Of a stretch of 64,000 bases of DNA, positions 25,628 to 35,968 are shown piece after piece. How positions within the stretch are numbered: position 1 is the stretch's first letter; each line of letters starts with the position of its first letter. Both the position numbers and the translations under genes were made by a program. Source of the stretch: an uncultured Flavobacteriaceae bacterium (GTDB taxonomy: Bacteria; Bacteroidota; Bacteroidia; Flavobacteriales; Flavobacteriaceae); NCBI GenBank assembly GCA_943789305.1, contig CALSTP010000001.1, forward strand, positions 720,178 to 784,177. The letters run 5' to 3'. The notes beneath the pieces were generated by a model. It was not told the DNA's origin and searched no databases. It saw only the letters and a program-made list of their open reading frames with translations.

Positions 25628-26707
25628 TTGTTAAAAAAAATTGATCTCTACATAATTAAAAGATATTTAGCAACATTCTTTGTAATGCTGCTTTTATTTA
25701 TTCCCATAGGAATAATGGTTGATGTAGCTGAAAAAATAGATAAATTCAAAGAAAAAGAAGTCCCTTTAGACGCAATCATTGATTATTATTTCGACTTCAT
25801 GTGGTATTTTGGGAACTTACTTTATCCTATATTTTTGTTTTTGGCAATTATATGGTTTACTTCTAAGTTGGCAAACAACTCTGAGATTATAGCCATCTTG
25901 AGTTCTGGGATTTCTTTTAATCGATATTTAAGACCCTTCATTGTGGCAGCTGCCTTTGTCTCTTTTTTAGCTTTTTTAGCAGGCATGTTTATTGTTCCAA
26001 AGGCCAGTAAAGGATTCAATGAATTTACATATAAATATATCAGCCGTACAAACAATGATCGGGTTACTTCAAACTTATATAAGCAAATCAATGATAATGA
26101 ATTTATTTATGTAAGCGGTTACAACCAAACTCGAAAAAGAGCAACCGATTTTACCCTTGAACATTTTGATGGAGAAGAAATGAAATTCAAAATATTTTCC
26201 CAAACCATTCGTTGGGTAGAGAAGGATTCTGTTTTCCGTTTAATTAATTACCGAAAACGTACTTTTTTGGAAAACAATGAATTATATGAACAACAAAATT
26301 TAAAGGACACCCTGTTTGATTTTGAAATTCAAGATCTCACTCCATTAAATTATAAGGCTGAAACACTTTCATTGAAAAAACTCAATGAATTTATTTCAGA
26401 AGAAGAACGGAGCGGCTCACCATTGATCGATATTCATTTATTGGTTAGACATAAACGTTATAGTATTCCACTATCAGTATTTATTTTAACAATTATTGCT
26501 GTAGCTGTTTCCTCTTTCAAAAGAAGAGGGGGGATGGGAGTAAATCTAGCCTTTGGTATCATAGCCGGTTTCACTTTTATTTTTTTCGATAAAATTTTTG
26601 GAGTTTTGGTCGACAAAACTGATTTATCTCCAGCCATTGGAGCATGGTTACCTTTAGGAATTTTTGGAATATTAGGAATTGTATTATTGTCATATGCCAA
26701 ACGCTAG
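25628..26707 (+). CDS. LptG/LptF-family lipopolysaccharide export permease
   Basis: 359 residues, with helices at about residues 10-35, 50-75, 100-125 and three near the C-terminus (about 280-355), separated by a periplasmic beta-jellyroll-like domain. Typical of YjgP/YjgQ (LptF/LptG) proteins, which with LptB pull LPS from the inner membrane. The start is TTG at 25628, two bases after tgt. No LptB gene is near. Confidence 0.88.
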   Translation: MLKKIDLYIIKRYLATFFVMLLLFIPIGIMVDVAEKIDKFKEKEVPLDAIIDYYFDFMWYFGNLLYPIFLFLAIIWFTSKLANNSEIIAILSSGISFNRYLRPFIVAAAFVSFLAFLAGMFIVPKASKGFNEFTYKYISRTNNDRVTSNLYKQINDNEFIYVSGYNQTRKRATDFTLEHFDGEEMKFKIFSQTIRWVEKDSVFRLINYRKRTFLENNELYEQQNLKDTLFDFEIQDLTPLNYKAETLSLKKLNEFISEEERSGSPLIDIHLLVRHKRYSIPLSVFILTIIAVAVSSFKRRGGMGVNLAFGIIAGFTFIFFDKIFGVLVDKTDLSPAIGAWLPLGIFGILGIVLLSYAKR

Positions 26708-27584
26708 ATTTAAAAGCCTTTTACACCTGCATTTTTTGGTTTTTATTTGGGGATTTACCTCCATTTTAGGGGCTTTAATGAATAAAAGTCCTTTTGAAAT
26801 CGTTTGGTTTCGAGTAGTAATTGCTTCTAGTTTGATTGCAGTATATTTTCTTTTTTTTAAAAGAAAATTATTTAAAGTTCCTCTCAAAGCTCTAGTTTAT
26901 TTTGCTTTTGGAGGTTTATTGATATCGGTACATTGGATTTTATTTTTTCATGCAATTAAAATATCTTCAGTATCCGTGACCCTTTCTGTTTTATCCTCGG
27001 CTTCTTTGATGACTTCATTTTTGGAACCCCTTTTTTACAAAAGAAAAATTAGAATATATGAACTGTTTTTTGGGGTATTTGTTGTAATTGGATTAAGTAT
27101 GATTTTTAAAGCAGAACAAGATTCATCAATCGGTATTTATGTGGCATTATTATCGACATTACTTTCTGTTTTGTTTACCCTACTCAATGGAAAATTGATT
27201 GAGCATTACCAGGCAACTTCAATATCATTTTATCAATTATTGAGTGGAAGCTTTTTTTTGAGTATCTGGTTAATTTTTATTTTGGACATTCCTACGGACT
27301 TTTTTGTTCTTAAAGGGTATGATCCTCTGTGGATATTTCTTTTGGCTTCTGTTTGTACTGCTTATGCGTTTATTGCTTCTGTAGAAATCATGAAACAGCT
27401 ATCGCCATACACCATAATGATTTCATTGAACATGGAGCCTGTTTACGCAATTTTGTTTTCTATCTATATTTTTGGTGAAAAAGAAATTATGAGTGTAAAC
27501 TTTTATTTTGGAGTATTGATAATTCTTGTTTCTGTACTTGGAAATGGAATTTATAAAGCACGTAAATTAAAAAAGACTAATTAA
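26694..27584 (+). CDS. EamA/DMT-family transporter
   Basis: 296 residues with ten predicted helices in two EamA repeats (each about 140 residues; FLVFIWGFTSILGAL, PFEIVWFRVVIASS; second repeat TAYAFIASVEIMKQLSPY). ATG at 26694 lies inside the end of lptG (14-base overlap). Family members export metabolites; substrate unknown. Confidence 0.88.
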   Translation: MPNARFKSLLHLHFLVFIWGFTSILGALMNKSPFEIVWFRVVIASSLIAVYFLFFKRKLFKVPLKALVYFAFGGLLISVHWILFFHAIKISSVSVTLSVLSSASLMTSFLEPLFYKRKIRIYELFFGVFVVIGLSMIFKAEQDSSIGIYVALLSTLLSVLFTLLNGKLIEHYQATSISFYQLLSGSFFLSIWLIFILDIPTDFFVLKGYDPLWIFLLASVCTAYAFIASVEIMKQLSPYTIMISLNMEPVYAILFSIYIFGEKEIMSVNFYFGVLIILVSVLGNGIYKARKLKKTN

Positions 27585-27623
27585 ATAATTAAAAATTTAT
27601 ATTTTTACCCTCAACAAAATATT

Positions 27624-28577
27624 ATGGAATATTTAGATTTTGAACTTCCGATTAAAGACATTATGGAACAACTCGATAAATGTAAAATTATTGGAAATGA
27701 AAGCGAGATTGATGTAACAGACACTTGTGATCAGTTAAAAAATAAATTACTCACTACAAAAAAAGAAATATACGGTAATTTAAGTGCATGGCAACGAGTA
27801 CAATTGTCTCGTCATCCATCTAGACCTTACACCTTGGACTACATCAAGGCAATTTGTGGAGACACATTTTTAGAATTGCATGGAGATCGAAATGTCAAAG
27901 ATGATAAGGCAATGATTGGAGGTCTGGGTAAAATAGGGAACCAGTCTTTCATGTTTATTGGAACTCAAAAAGGATATAATACCGCGACTCGAAAACATAG
28001 AAATTTTGGAATGGCAAATCCAGAGGGATATCGAAAAGCACTTCGCTTGATGAAATCAGCCGAAAAATTTGGAATACCAATCGTAACCTTAATAGATACT
28101 CCTGGAGCATACCCTGGACTTGAAGCAGAGGAGCGAGGTCAAGGAGAAGCAATTGCCCGTAATATTTATGAAATGCTTTCCATAAAGGTTCCAATTATAA
28201 CTGTAATTATTGGAGAAGGTGCATCGGGAGGAGCACTCGGTATTGGCGTTGGAGATCGTGTATTTATGCTCGAAAACACCTGGTACTCTGTGATTTCTCC
28301 AGAATCTTGTTCTTCCATTTTATGGAGGAGTTGGGAATATAAAGAGCAAGCCGCAGATTCACTTAAGTTGACTGCAACTGATATGAAGAAGGCCAAGTTA
28401 ATCGATAAAATTATAAAAGAACCTCTTGGTGGAGCTCATTTTGATCGTGAACAAGTATTTAATTCAGTTCAGGATGAAGTTCTAAAAACTTTTAAAGTTT
28501 TGGATAAGTTAGAACCACTTGAATTGATAAACGCTCGAAGGGCTAAGTTCAATGATATGGGTGTATTCAAAGATTAA
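27624..28577 (+). CDS. accA: Acetyl-CoA carboxylase, carboxyltransferase subunit alpha
   Basis: 317 residues. It moves the carboxyl group from biotin to acetyl-CoA with AccD, the first step of fatty acid synthesis. The start [10 protein letters not shown], the [11 protein letters not shown] segment, the crotonase-like core [18 protein letters not shown] and the oxyanion [15 protein letters not shown] are present. Downstream of tgt-lptG-EamA and upstream of dnaB. Confidence 0.97.
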   Translation: MEYLDFELPIKDIMEQLDKCKIIGNESEIDVTDTCDQLKNKLLTTKKEIYGNLSAWQRVQLSRHPSRPYTLDYIKAICGDTFLELHGDRNVKDDKAMIGGLGKIGNQSFMFIGTQKGYNTATRKHRNFGMANPEGYRKALRLMKSAEKFGIPIVTLIDTPGAYPGLEAEERGQGEAIARNIYEMLSIKVPIITVIIGEGASGGALGIGVGDRVFMLENTWYSVISPESCSSILWRSWEYKEQAADSLKLTATDMKKAKLIDKIIKEPLGGAHFDREQVFNSVQDEVLKTFKVLDKLEPLELINARRAKFNDMGVFKD

Positions 28578-28690
28578 TTTTAGCTTATCAACAAAAATAA
28601 ATAGTTATAAACGGTCTTTTGTTTAAACTTGGGGTATATCTGAGCTTGTTTTACACCAAAGAATCCTAGTATTTTGACTAATTTCGATTA

Positions 28691-30205
28691 ATGGAAAAAA
28701 GAAAGCCAATTATTGCTCCAGCCGCAACATCTGGAAACCTTGTTAATCTTGAAAGAGGAAAAATTCCACCACAAGCTATTGACTTAGAAGAGGCTGTTAT
28801 AGGAGCTATGCTTATTGATAAAAAAGGAGTTGATGAGGTTATTGACATTCTCCAACCTGAGGCATTCTATAAAGAAGCCAATCAACATGTATTTTCTGCA
28901 ATTTATGAGCTTTTTGAGACTTCTGAACCTATTGATTTATTAACGGTTTCTGCTCGACTACGTAAAATGGGCTTACTCGAAAAAGTTGGAGGAGACTTTT
29001 ATTTAGTCCAGCTTTCTAAAAAGGTTTCTACTTCTGCCCATATAGAATTTCATGCTCGAATTATTTTACAAAAATATATTCAAAGAAGTTTAATCAAAAT
29101 TTCAAACGAAATAATAGATAATGCTTACAAAGAATCTATTGATGTTTTTGATTTACTTGATGAGGCAGAATCTAAGCTTTATGATGTAACCCAAGGAAAC
29201 ATAAAGAAATCATCAGAATCAGCCCAAAACTTAGTTATTCAAGCCAAAAAACGCATTGAGGACATAGCCAAACGCGATGGACTCAGTGGAGTTGCTACTG
29301 GTTTTGAGAAGTTAGATGCTTTAACTTCGGGTTGGCAGCCTTCAGATTTAATTATTATTGCAGCTCGACCTGGTATGGGAAAAACTGCTTTAACCTTATC
29401 TATGGCTAGAAACATTGCTGTGACTAAAAACATTCCTGTAGCTTTTTTCTCTCTTGAAATGTCATCAGTACAATTGATTACTCGATTGATTTCCTCAGAA
29501 ACGGGACTTTCTTCAGAAAAATTAAGAACAGGGAAACTAGCCAGTCATGAGTGGGAGCAATTGAATGTTAAAGTTGGTGACCTAGAACAAGCTCCATTAT
29601 TTATCGACGACACGCCTTCCTTATCTATTTTTGATTTACGTGCAAAAGCAAGACGTTTATCTTCTCAGCATGGAATTAAATTAATTATAGTTGACTATTT
29701 GCAATTGATGACTGCAGGAACATCAAATAAATCAGGGAACCGAGAGCAAGAAATTTCAACAATTTCAAGAAATTTAAAAGCACTTGCAAAAGAATTGGAT
29801 ATTCCAGTGATTGCACTTTCTCAACTTTCAAGAGCAGTAGAAACTCGAGGAGGAACCAAGAGACCACTACTTTCTGACCTCAGAGAATCGGGAGCTATAG
29901 AACAAGATGCCGATATCGTATCATTTATCTATAGACCTGAATATTACGGTATCGATGAGTGGGATGATGATGAAAGAACATCTTCTGAAGGACAGGCCGA
30001 GTTTATTGTAGCAAAACATCGTAATGGAGGTTTGGATAATATACGTCTCAAATTTATTGGACATCTCGGTAAATTTGATAATCTAGAGAACTTTGAATCT
30101 CCATTTGAGTTTCAATCCAAAATGAATGAAGCCCCTATTAATCCTTCTTCCCTTCCAGATCTTAATGATGCCTTTGGAGAAGAAGACGATGATATGCCTT
30201 TTTAG
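28691..30205 (+). CDS. dnaB: Replicative DNA helicase
   Basis: 504 residues. N-terminal DnaB domain (PPQAIDLEEAVIGAMLID, about residues 26-43), linker, then the RecA-like motor with Walker A ARPGMGKTAL and Walker B LIIVDYLQLM, and the LSDLRESGAIEQDADIV motif. No intein. It unwinds DNA ahead of the replication fork. It ends at a terminator shared with rplT on the other strand. Confidence 0.98.
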   Translation: MEKRKPIIAPAATSGNLVNLERGKIPPQAIDLEEAVIGAMLIDKKGVDEVIDILQPEAFYKEANQHVFSAIYELFETSEPIDLLTVSARLRKMGLLEKVGGDFYLVQLSKKVSTSAHIEFHARIILQKYIQRSLIKISNEIIDNAYKESIDVFDLLDEAESKLYDVTQGNIKKSSESAQNLVIQAKKRIEDIAKRDGLSGVATGFEKLDALTSGWQPSDLIIIAARPGMGKTALTLSMARNIAVTKNIPVAFFSLEMSSVQLITRLISSETGLSSEKLRTGKLASHEWEQLNVKVGDLEQAPLFIDDTPSLSIFDLRAKARRLSSQHGIKLIIVDYLQLMTAGTSNKSGNREQEISTISRNLKALAKELDIPVIALSQLSRAVETRGGTKRPLLSDLRESGAIEQDADIVSFIYRPEYYGIDEWDDDERTSSEGQAEFIVAKHRNGGLDNIRLKFIGHLGKFDNLENFESPFEFQSKMNEAPINPSSLPDLNDAFGEEDDDMPF

Positions 30206-30237
30206 TTTGAATAAGTTTCCAGTTGAAATTAGATAAA

Positions 30238-30264
30238 AAAAAATCAGCTTTACGCTGATTTTTT
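30238..30264. terminator. Bidirectional terminator between dnaB and rplT
   Basis: AAAAAATCAGC pairs with GCTGATTTTTT around the loop TTTAC, with T-runs on both strands, between the convergent ends of dnaB and rplT. Confidence 0.85.
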
Positions 30265-30286
30265 TTGAGTACTTAAGAATGAATAA

Positions 30287-30631
30287 TTATTTGATTTTAT
30301 CAACTACAGCTTTGAACGCATCGGGGTGGTTCATTGCCAAATCGGCCAAAACCTTTCGGTTCAATTCGATTTCATTGGCTTTTACTTTACCCATAAACTG
30401 ACTGTAAGACATCCCATGAAGACGGGCTGCAGCATTGATACGAGTAATCCAAAGAGATCTAAAATTTCTCTTGTTGGTTTTTCTATCGCGGTAAGCATAA
30501 AGCATTGCTTTGTCTACTGCGTTTTTGGCTACCGTCCATACATTTTTACGGCGACCGAAATATCCTTTCGCTTGTTTAAGGACTTTTTTTCTGCGTGCTC
30601 TTTTGGCAACTGCGTTTACTGATCTTGGCAT
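30287..30631 (-). CDS. rplT: 50S ribosomal protein L20
   Basis: 114 residues, very basic: [20 protein letters not shown], then YFGRRKNVW and [18 protein letters not shown]. Normal length. Last gene of thrS-infC-rpmI-rplT on the minus strand, about 93 bases after rpmI. Confidence 0.98.
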   Translation of the reverse strand: MPRSVNAVAKRARRKKVLKQAKGYFGRRKNVWTVAKNAVDKAMLYAYRDRKTNKRNFRSLWITRINAAARLHGMSYSQFMGKVKANEIELNRKVLADLAMNHPDAFKAVVDKIK

Positions 30632-30724
30632 AATTTTTCTTTTTTGTTAAAGGCGGTAGGATTAGCTACACTTTTGTTTATTGCCCATAACAGGGTTTAC
30701 ATTTATTTGAACCTAAGCTATACA

Positions 30725-30922
30725 TTACTCTAAACGTAATTGTTGCTTGATACTTTTCACATCGTTTTCATGGACCAAACCGGAGTGTGTCAATTTAAGT
30801 TTTCGCTTCTTTGACTTCTTCGTTAAGATATGGCTCTTAAACGCATGCTTTCTTTTGATTTTTCCAGTTCCGGTAAGCTTGAAACGCTTTTTGGCACTGG
30901 ATTTAGTTTTCATTTTAGGCAT
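30725..30922 (-). CDS. rpmI: 50S ribosomal protein L35
   Basis: 65 residues: [20 protein letters not shown] opening, [20 protein letters not shown] core, all family hallmarks. Between infC and rplT. Confidence 0.98.
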   Translation of the reverse strand: MPKMKTKSSAKKRFKLTGTGKIKRKHAFKSHILTKKSKKRKLKLTHSGLVHENDVKSIKQQLRLE

Positions 30923-30951
30923 TCTAGTTTATATTTAATTAGTACTCTCTT

Positions 30952-31506
30952 TTATTTTTTCTTAGGGCTGATAAACATGATCATTCTTTTTCCTTCTAAC
31001 TTGGGAAGTTGTTCTACTTTTCCGAGTTCCTCTAAATCTTGTGCTAAACGAAGAAGTAAAATTTGTCCTTGCTCCTTAAATACAATTGACCTTCCTTTAA
31101 AAAATACAAAAGCCTTTAACTTAGCTCCATCTTTGAGAAACTTTTCAGCATGTTTCTTTTTAAAATCATAATCATGTTCGTCGGTTTGTGGACCAAAACG
31201 AATTTCTTTAATGGTAACTTTAGTTGCTTTTGACTTGAGCGCCTTGTCTCTTTTCTTTTGCTCGTATAAAAACTTTTTATATTCAAGAATTTTACAAACA
31301 GGAGGGTTGGCATTAGGAGATATTTCAACCAAATCCAATTCAAGTTCACTGGCCAATTGAAGTGCTTTACTTAGGCTATATACACCTACCTCAACATTAT
31401 CTCCGACGAGACGAAGTTCTTTTGCTGTGATTTTTTGATTGATCCTGTGTGGGTCAACTTTGATTACACGTCCTGGGCGATTGCTCCTTTTTCTCCGTAT
31501 TGCTAT
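30952..31506 (-). CDS. infC: Translation initiation factor IF-3, apparently starting at ATA
   Basis: 184 residues when read from the ATA at 31506-31504. IF-3 keeps the 30S subunit free and checks the start codon. The N-domain ([20 protein letters not shown], then [20 protein letters not shown]) and C-domain ([20 protein letters not shown], then FLYEQKK) are complete only if translation begins at this codon: no ATG, GTG or TTG occurs between the upstream TAA and the domain start, and the first TTG (31356) would cut off 50 residues. infC is known to use rare start codons so that IF-3 limits its own synthesis; here it is an ATA in the expected MAIRR position. It begins 17 bases after thrS. Confidence 0.88.
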   Translation of the reverse strand: MAIRRKRSNRPGRVIKVDPHRINQKITAKELRLVGDNVEVGVYSLSKALQLASELELDLVEISPNANPPVCKILEYKKFLYEQKKRDKALKSKATKVTIKEIRFGPQTDEHDYDFKKKHAEKFLKDGAKLKAFVFFKGRSIVFKEQGQILLLRLAQDLEELGKVEQLPKLEGKRMIMFISPKKK

Positions 31507-31522
31507 GACTTTCTTTTTTTAG

Positions 31523-33469
31523 TTAAACTTTAAAATTCGAAACAGTTTTTGCTATTTCTACACTTATGTTATCAATGAAGGAAGCAATACTAACGCTTCC
31601 TTGATCCCCTTTTTTCCTATCTCGAACTGAAACAGTTCCATCAACGGCTTCTTTTTCACCTACAATGAGCATGTAAGGGAATTTGTTCAATTGAGCTTCG
31701 CGGATTTTTTTTCCAATGGTCTCATTTCTATTGTCCACGAGGGCGCGAATTTCGTGATTTTCCAGTTCATTTGAAACTTTTTCAGCGTATTTTTCATATT
31801 TCTTACTTACAGATAAGATAATTACCTGTTCTGGAGTCAACCAAAGTGGGAAATTACCGCCTGTGTGTTCCAATAAAATTGCAACAAAACGTTCCAAACT
31901 TCCGAATGGTGCTCTATGAATCATTACAGGTCTATGTAGTTCATTATCACTACCCTTATAAGTTAATTCAAAACGTTCTGGAAGGTTGTAATCCACTTGA
32001 ATTGTCCCCAGTTGCCATTTTCTTCCCAAAGCATCTTTAACCATAAAATCCAATTTTGGACCATAAAAAGCTGCTTCACCATATTCAATTATATAATTAA
32101 GATTTTTTTCAGTTGCTGCATTGATGATTGCATCTTCTGCCAGATCCCAATTCTTTTCTGCTCCAATATATTTTTCAGGCTTGTTTGGATCACGAAGCGA
32201 AACTTGTGCTGTAAAATCCTCAAATCCTAGGGAGCTGAAAACATAGAGAACTAGGTCTATAACCCTTTTAAATTCTTCATCCAATTGACTGGGCATGCAG
32301 AAGATATGAGCGTCGTCTTGAGTGAAACCACGGACCCTGGTAAGTCCATGAAGCTCCCCACTTTGTTCATAGCGATATACAGTTCCGAATTCTGCGTATC
32401 GCTTTGGAAGATCCTTATAACTCCATTGTCGAGCGTTATATATTTCGCAATGATGCGGACAATTCATCGGTTTTAATAAAAAAGTTTCACCTTCTGCTGG
32501 TGTTTCTATCGGTTGAAAGCTATCTGCTCCATATTTTTCAAAATGACCAGAAGTCATATAAAGTTCTTTGTTACCAATGTGGGGTGATATCACCTGTTCA
32601 TAACCCGCTTTCTTTTGTGCTGCTTTCAAAAAATCCTCTAAACGTTCTCTGAGTGCTGCTCCCTTGGGAAGCCATAAAGGTAAACCTTGACCAACTTTTT
32701 GAGAAAAAGTAAAAAGTTCGAGCTCTTTTCCAAGTTTCCTGTGGTCTCTTTTTTTTGCTTCTTCAAGAAGTTCAAGATAAGATGTAAGTTCTTTTTGTTT
32801 TGGAAAAGATATTCCATAAATCCGAGTAAGTTGTGGTTTGGATTCATCACCTCTCCAGTATGCACCAGCAACACTCAATAATTTAACGGCCTTAATAAAT
32901 CCAGTGTTCGGAAGATGTCCACCTCTGCATAAATCAGTAAAATCAGCATGATCACAAAAAGTAATGGTTCCATCTTCTAAGTTTTCGATCAACTCAACTT
33001 TAAAAGGATTATTTTCTTTTTTATAAAAAGACAAAGCCTCTGCTTTGGAACAGGAGCGCATTTTAAACTCAAATTTTTGGCGACTAAAAGTTAAAAATTG
33101 TCCTTCAAGCTTTTGTAGGTCTTTTTCTGAAAATGAAGCCTCACCAAAATCTACATCATAATAAAATCCATTTTCAATTGCTGGACCAATAGTAAGTTTC
33201 GCTTGAGGATATAATGCTAAAATCGATTGAGCTAAAACATGAGCTGAAGAATGCCAAAAAGCCGCCTTTCCTTCATCATCATTCCATGTGAATAGCTTTA
33301 AAGCTCCACTTTCTGTAAGAACTGTGCTTGCTTCAACAATGCTATCATTAAAAAGTGCTGAAAGTACATTCCGAGCTAACCCCTCGCTGATGTCTTTAGC
33401 TACATCTAAAACGGTTAGTTTGTTTTCAAATTCACGAACAGATCCATCTGGAAGCGTAATTGCAATCAT
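31523..33469 (-). CDS. thrS: Threonyl-tRNA synthetase
   Basis: 648 residues: TGS domain (residues 1-60), the second editing domain with HSSAHVLAQSI, and the class II catalytic core with the zinc Cys/His sites (MNCPHHCEIY, DNELHRPVMIHRAPFGSLER), then the anticodon-binding domain with PLWLTPEQVIILSV. First gene of the thrS-infC-rpmI-rplT operon. No leader structure was seen in the 61 bases upstream. Confidence 0.98.
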   Translation of the reverse strand: MIAITLPDGSVREFENKLTVLDVAKDISEGLARNVLSALFNDSIVEASTVLTESGALKLFTWNDDEGKAAFWHSSAHVLAQSILALYPQAKLTIGPAIENGFYYDVDFGEASFSEKDLQKLEGQFLTFSRQKFEFKMRSCSKAEALSFYKKENNPFKVELIENLEDGTITFCDHADFTDLCRGGHLPNTGFIKAVKLLSVAGAYWRGDESKPQLTRIYGISFPKQKELTSYLELLEEAKKRDHRKLGKELELFTFSQKVGQGLPLWLPKGAALRERLEDFLKAAQKKAGYEQVISPHIGNKELYMTSGHFEKYGADSFQPIETPAEGETFLLKPMNCPHHCEIYNARQWSYKDLPKRYAEFGTVYRYEQSGELHGLTRVRGFTQDDAHIFCMPSQLDEEFKRVIDLVLYVFSSLGFEDFTAQVSLRDPNKPEKYIGAEKNWDLAEDAIINAATEKNLNYIIEYGEAAFYGPKLDFMVKDALGRKWQLGTIQVDYNLPERFELTYKGSDNELHRPVMIHRAPFGSLERFVAILLEHTGGNFPLWLTPEQVIILSVSKKYEKYAEKVSNELENHEIRALVDNRNETIGKKIREAQLNKFPYMLIVGEKEAVDGTVSVRDRKKGDQGSVSIASFIDNISVEIAKTVSNFKV

Positions 33470-33530
33470 ATATTAATTTATAAGCTGCAAAGATAATGAG
33501 TTGGAGTTCTCAAAACAACAACCAGTATCA

Positions 33531-33764
33531 TTAATCCTGTTTTTTTTTCTTTTCATCCAAGAGTCCTCCAACTAAAGTAGAAATTCCAATAAAACCAAAA
33601 GCTATTGCAAGGAAAAATAGTATTAACCCAACCATAAGAACAGGCCAATACATTGGATGCCCCGAATTTTTAAAGGCTTGCATAATGATAACTGGAGCTA
33701 CAAAACAAATTCCTATTCCCCAAAAAACTTTCTTAAACCCTTTGATTACTTTTTTTTTATTCAT
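33531..33764 (-). CDS. Small membrane protein, DUF6095-like
   Basis: 77 residues, two hydrophobic helices (about 15-31 and 43-66) between basic ends; the C-terminus is KKKK-rich. It starts in the overlapping ATGA after murQ, as in other flavobacteria where a DUF6095 protein follows murQ. Role unknown. Confidence 0.75.
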   Translation of the reverse strand: MNKKKVIKGFKKVFWGIGICFVAPVIIMQAFKNSGHPMYWPVLMVGLILFFLAIAFGFIGISTLVGGLLDEKKKKQD

Positions 33765-34576
33765 CTGGAGTTAAATTGATCTATTGCTTTACGAATATTT
33801 TTATGCTCATTCAGAAGTGAAGAAGCAACTTCAAGGGAAACCGATAGTTGTTCTTGTATGATTTTAATAGCTCGTTTTTTTAACTTGGCATTGCTCATTT
33901 GCATGTCAACCATTTTGTTTCCGCGAACATGCCCTAGGCGAACCATGGTAACTGTAGAAATCATGTTTAAAATCATTTTTTGAGCTGTTCCAGCTTTCAT
34001 TCGTGAAGATCCCGTTATGAATTCTGCCCCAACAATTACTTCAACAGGAAAATCGGATACTGCTGCTAAGGGACTGTTTTCATTACAACAAATACAAGCG
34101 GTGGGGATATTGTTTTTTTGAGCTTCTCGAAGAGCTTCAATGACATAAGGCGTGGTTCCAGAAGCTGCTATTCCAACAATAATGTCATTTGCTGAAACTT
34201 TGAAATTTTTTAAGTCAATCCATCCTTGATCTGTATTGTCTTCTGCATTTTCAACGGCTTTATAAACTGCTGCTTTTCCTCCTGCAATGATTCCAATAAC
34301 TTGCTCTGGATGACTACCAAAAGTTGGAGGACACTCTGATGCATCTAAAATTCCGAGTCGGCCACTAGTTCCAGCTCCAATATAGAACAAACGCCCACCT
34401 TCTTGAAGTTGAATTACTGTTTTGGTAATTAACCGTTCTACTTGAGGTAAAACATTATGTACGGCTGTAGAAACCTTTTGATCCTCTTGGTGAATGCCAT
34501 TCAATAATTCTTGAATGGATTTATCTTCCAGAGCGTCATGTAGAGAATCTTGTTCTGTTATTTTTATAAAATCCAT
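33761..34576 (-). CDS. murQ: N-acetylmuramic acid 6-phosphate etherase
   Basis: 271 residues. It cleaves MurNAc-6-P to GlcNAc-6-P and lactate in cell-wall recycling. The SIS domain and the family motif DASECPPTFG (about residues 78-87), YIGAGTSGRLGI and AEFITGSSRMKAGT are present. No murP or kinase gene is adjacent. Confidence 0.95.
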   Translation of the reverse strand: MDFIKITEQDSLHDALEDKSIQELLNGIHQEDQKVSTAVHNVLPQVERLITKTVIQLQEGGRLFYIGAGTSGRLGILDASECPPTFGSHPEQVIGIIAGGKAAVYKAVENAEDNTDQGWIDLKNFKVSANDIIVGIAASGTTPYVIEALREAQKNNIPTACICCNENSPLAAVSDFPVEVIVGAEFITGSSRMKAGTAQKMILNMISTVTMVRLGHVRGNKMVDMQMSNAKLKKRAIKIIQEQLSVSLEVASSLLNEHKNIRKAIDQFNSR

Positions 34577-34609
34577 TAATTAAAAATAGGATATATTTTT
34601 AGAACAATC

Positions 34610-34635
34610 CAAAAAAAAACTCCACATTGTGGAGT
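34610..34635 (-). terminator. Terminator of icd
   Basis: ACTCCAC (34619-34625) pairs with GTGGAGT (34629-34635), a 3-base loop, and on the minus strand a T-run follows after the stem. Confidence 0.8.
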
Positions 34636-34644
34636 TTTTGAAAA

Positions 34645-35871
34645 TTAAGAAAGTTTTTTGTCTAGATTTTCCTTGAGAGCTCCAAGAAACCCTTGGGTGG
34701 TAAGATAATCTGTTTCTCTTAAGGCAATTCCGTGAATAAGAATTGCTAAATCTTTAGTCATCTTTCCACTTTCAACTGTCTCTATACATATTTCTTCTAG
34801 GGTAGTACAGAAATCGATTAATTCTTGATTGTTGTCTAGTTTTCCGCGATGCGCTAGTCCACGTGTCCATGCAAAAATAGAAGCGATTGGGTTTGTCGAA
34901 GTTTCTTTTCCATTTTGGTGTTGTCTATAGTGACGAGTTACTGTACCATGAGCAGCTTCTGCTTCCATAGTCTTTCCGTCAGGAGTAACTAGTGTAGAGG
35001 TCATTAATCCTAGAGATCCAAAACCTTGAGCAACTGTATCGGATTGAACATCTCCATCATAATTTTTACATGCCCATACAAATCCTCCGTTCCATTTCAT
35101 TGCGGCTGCAACCATGTCATCGATTAGACGGTGTTCATAAGTAAGCCTTTCAGCTTCAAATCGCTCTTTAAATTCATTGTCAAATACTTCTTGAAAAATA
35201 TCTTTAAAACGACCGTCATAAGCTTTCATTATGGTATTTTTGGTAGAAAGATACAAAGGCCATCCTTTGTCTAAAGCACGGTTCATACATGAACGAGCAA
35301 ATCCATAGATTGAACTATCAATATTATACATGCTCATGGCTACCCCATTTTCTTTAAAATTATATACTTCCCATGTTTTGGCTTCACTTCCGTCTTCTGG
35401 AGTAAAAGTCATGGTTAGCTTACCTTTTCCTTCAATAACAGTGTCTGTAGCTTTATATTGATCACCAAAAGCATGGCGTCCGATACAGATTGGCTTGGTC
35501 CAGCCTTGAACATAGCGAGGTACGTTGCTCATGATAATAGGCTCTCTAAAAACAGTACCTCCAACAATGTTTCGGATTGTACCATTAGGAGAACGATACA
35601 TTCTGTCTAAATCAAATTCAGTAACTCGATCTTCGTCAGGAGTAATTGTAGCACATTTTACACCAACATTGTATTTTTTTACTGCCTCTGCAGCATCAAC
35701 TGTTATCTGATCATCGGTTTCATCTCGTTTTTCAATTCCTAAATCATAATAAAGCAATTCAACATCGATGTAGGGCAAAATCAATTGTTCTTTGATAAAT
35801 TTCCAGATGATACGAGTCATCTCATCACCATCCATTTCTACTACTGGGTTTGCAACTTTTATTTTTGACAT
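34645..35871 (-). CDS. icd: NADP-dependent isocitrate dehydrogenase (eukaryote-like type)
   Basis: 408 residues. It oxidises isocitrate to 2-oxoglutarate in the citric acid cycle. The sequence is of the subfamily shared with mitochondria and cytosol enzymes ([53 protein letters not shown]) rather than the E. coli one. Active-site residues such as the [18 protein letters not shown] stretch are present. Alone between two terminators. Confidence 0.96.
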   Translation of the reverse strand: MSKIKVANPVVEMDGDEMTRIIWKFIKEQLILPYIDVELLYYDLGIEKRDETDDQITVDAAEAVKKYNVGVKCATITPDEDRVTEFDLDRMYRSPNGTIRNIVGGTVFREPIIMSNVPRYVQGWTKPICIGRHAFGDQYKATDTVIEGKGKLTMTFTPEDGSEAKTWEVYNFKENGVAMSMYNIDSSIYGFARSCMNRALDKGWPLYLSTKNTIMKAYDGRFKDIFQEVFDNEFKERFEAERLTYEHRLIDDMVAAAMKWNGGFVWACKNYDGDVQSDTVAQGFGSLGLMTSTLVTPDGKTMEAEAAHGTVTRHYRQHQNGKETSTNPIASIFAWTRGLAHRGKLDNNQELIDFCTTLEEICIETVESGKMTKDLAILIHGIALRETDYLTTQGFLGALKENLDKKLS

Positions 35872-35940
35872 AGGATATTTTTAAGGTTTTATCTTGAAAT
35901 GGAATACACAAGATAAAGAGGTTTAAATTTAATTCACAAA

Positions 35941-35962
35941 AAAGGTCGCATTAGCGACCTTT
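35941..35962 (-). terminator. Terminator of rplS
   Basis: AAAGGTCGC and GCGACCTTT around ATTA, followed on the minus strand by a T-run. Confidence 0.85.
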
Positions 35963-35968
35963 ATAATT

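Noticed and set aside
30326-30622. Plus-strand ORF of 98 residues
   Set aside because: Antisense shadow of rplT.
31356-31358. infC starting at TTG 31356 (134 residues)
   Set aside because: It would delete the conserved N-domain that is fully readable upstream in the same frame.
33470-33530. T-box or other leader ahead of thrS
   Set aside because: The spacer is too short and has no hairpins or T-box sequence.
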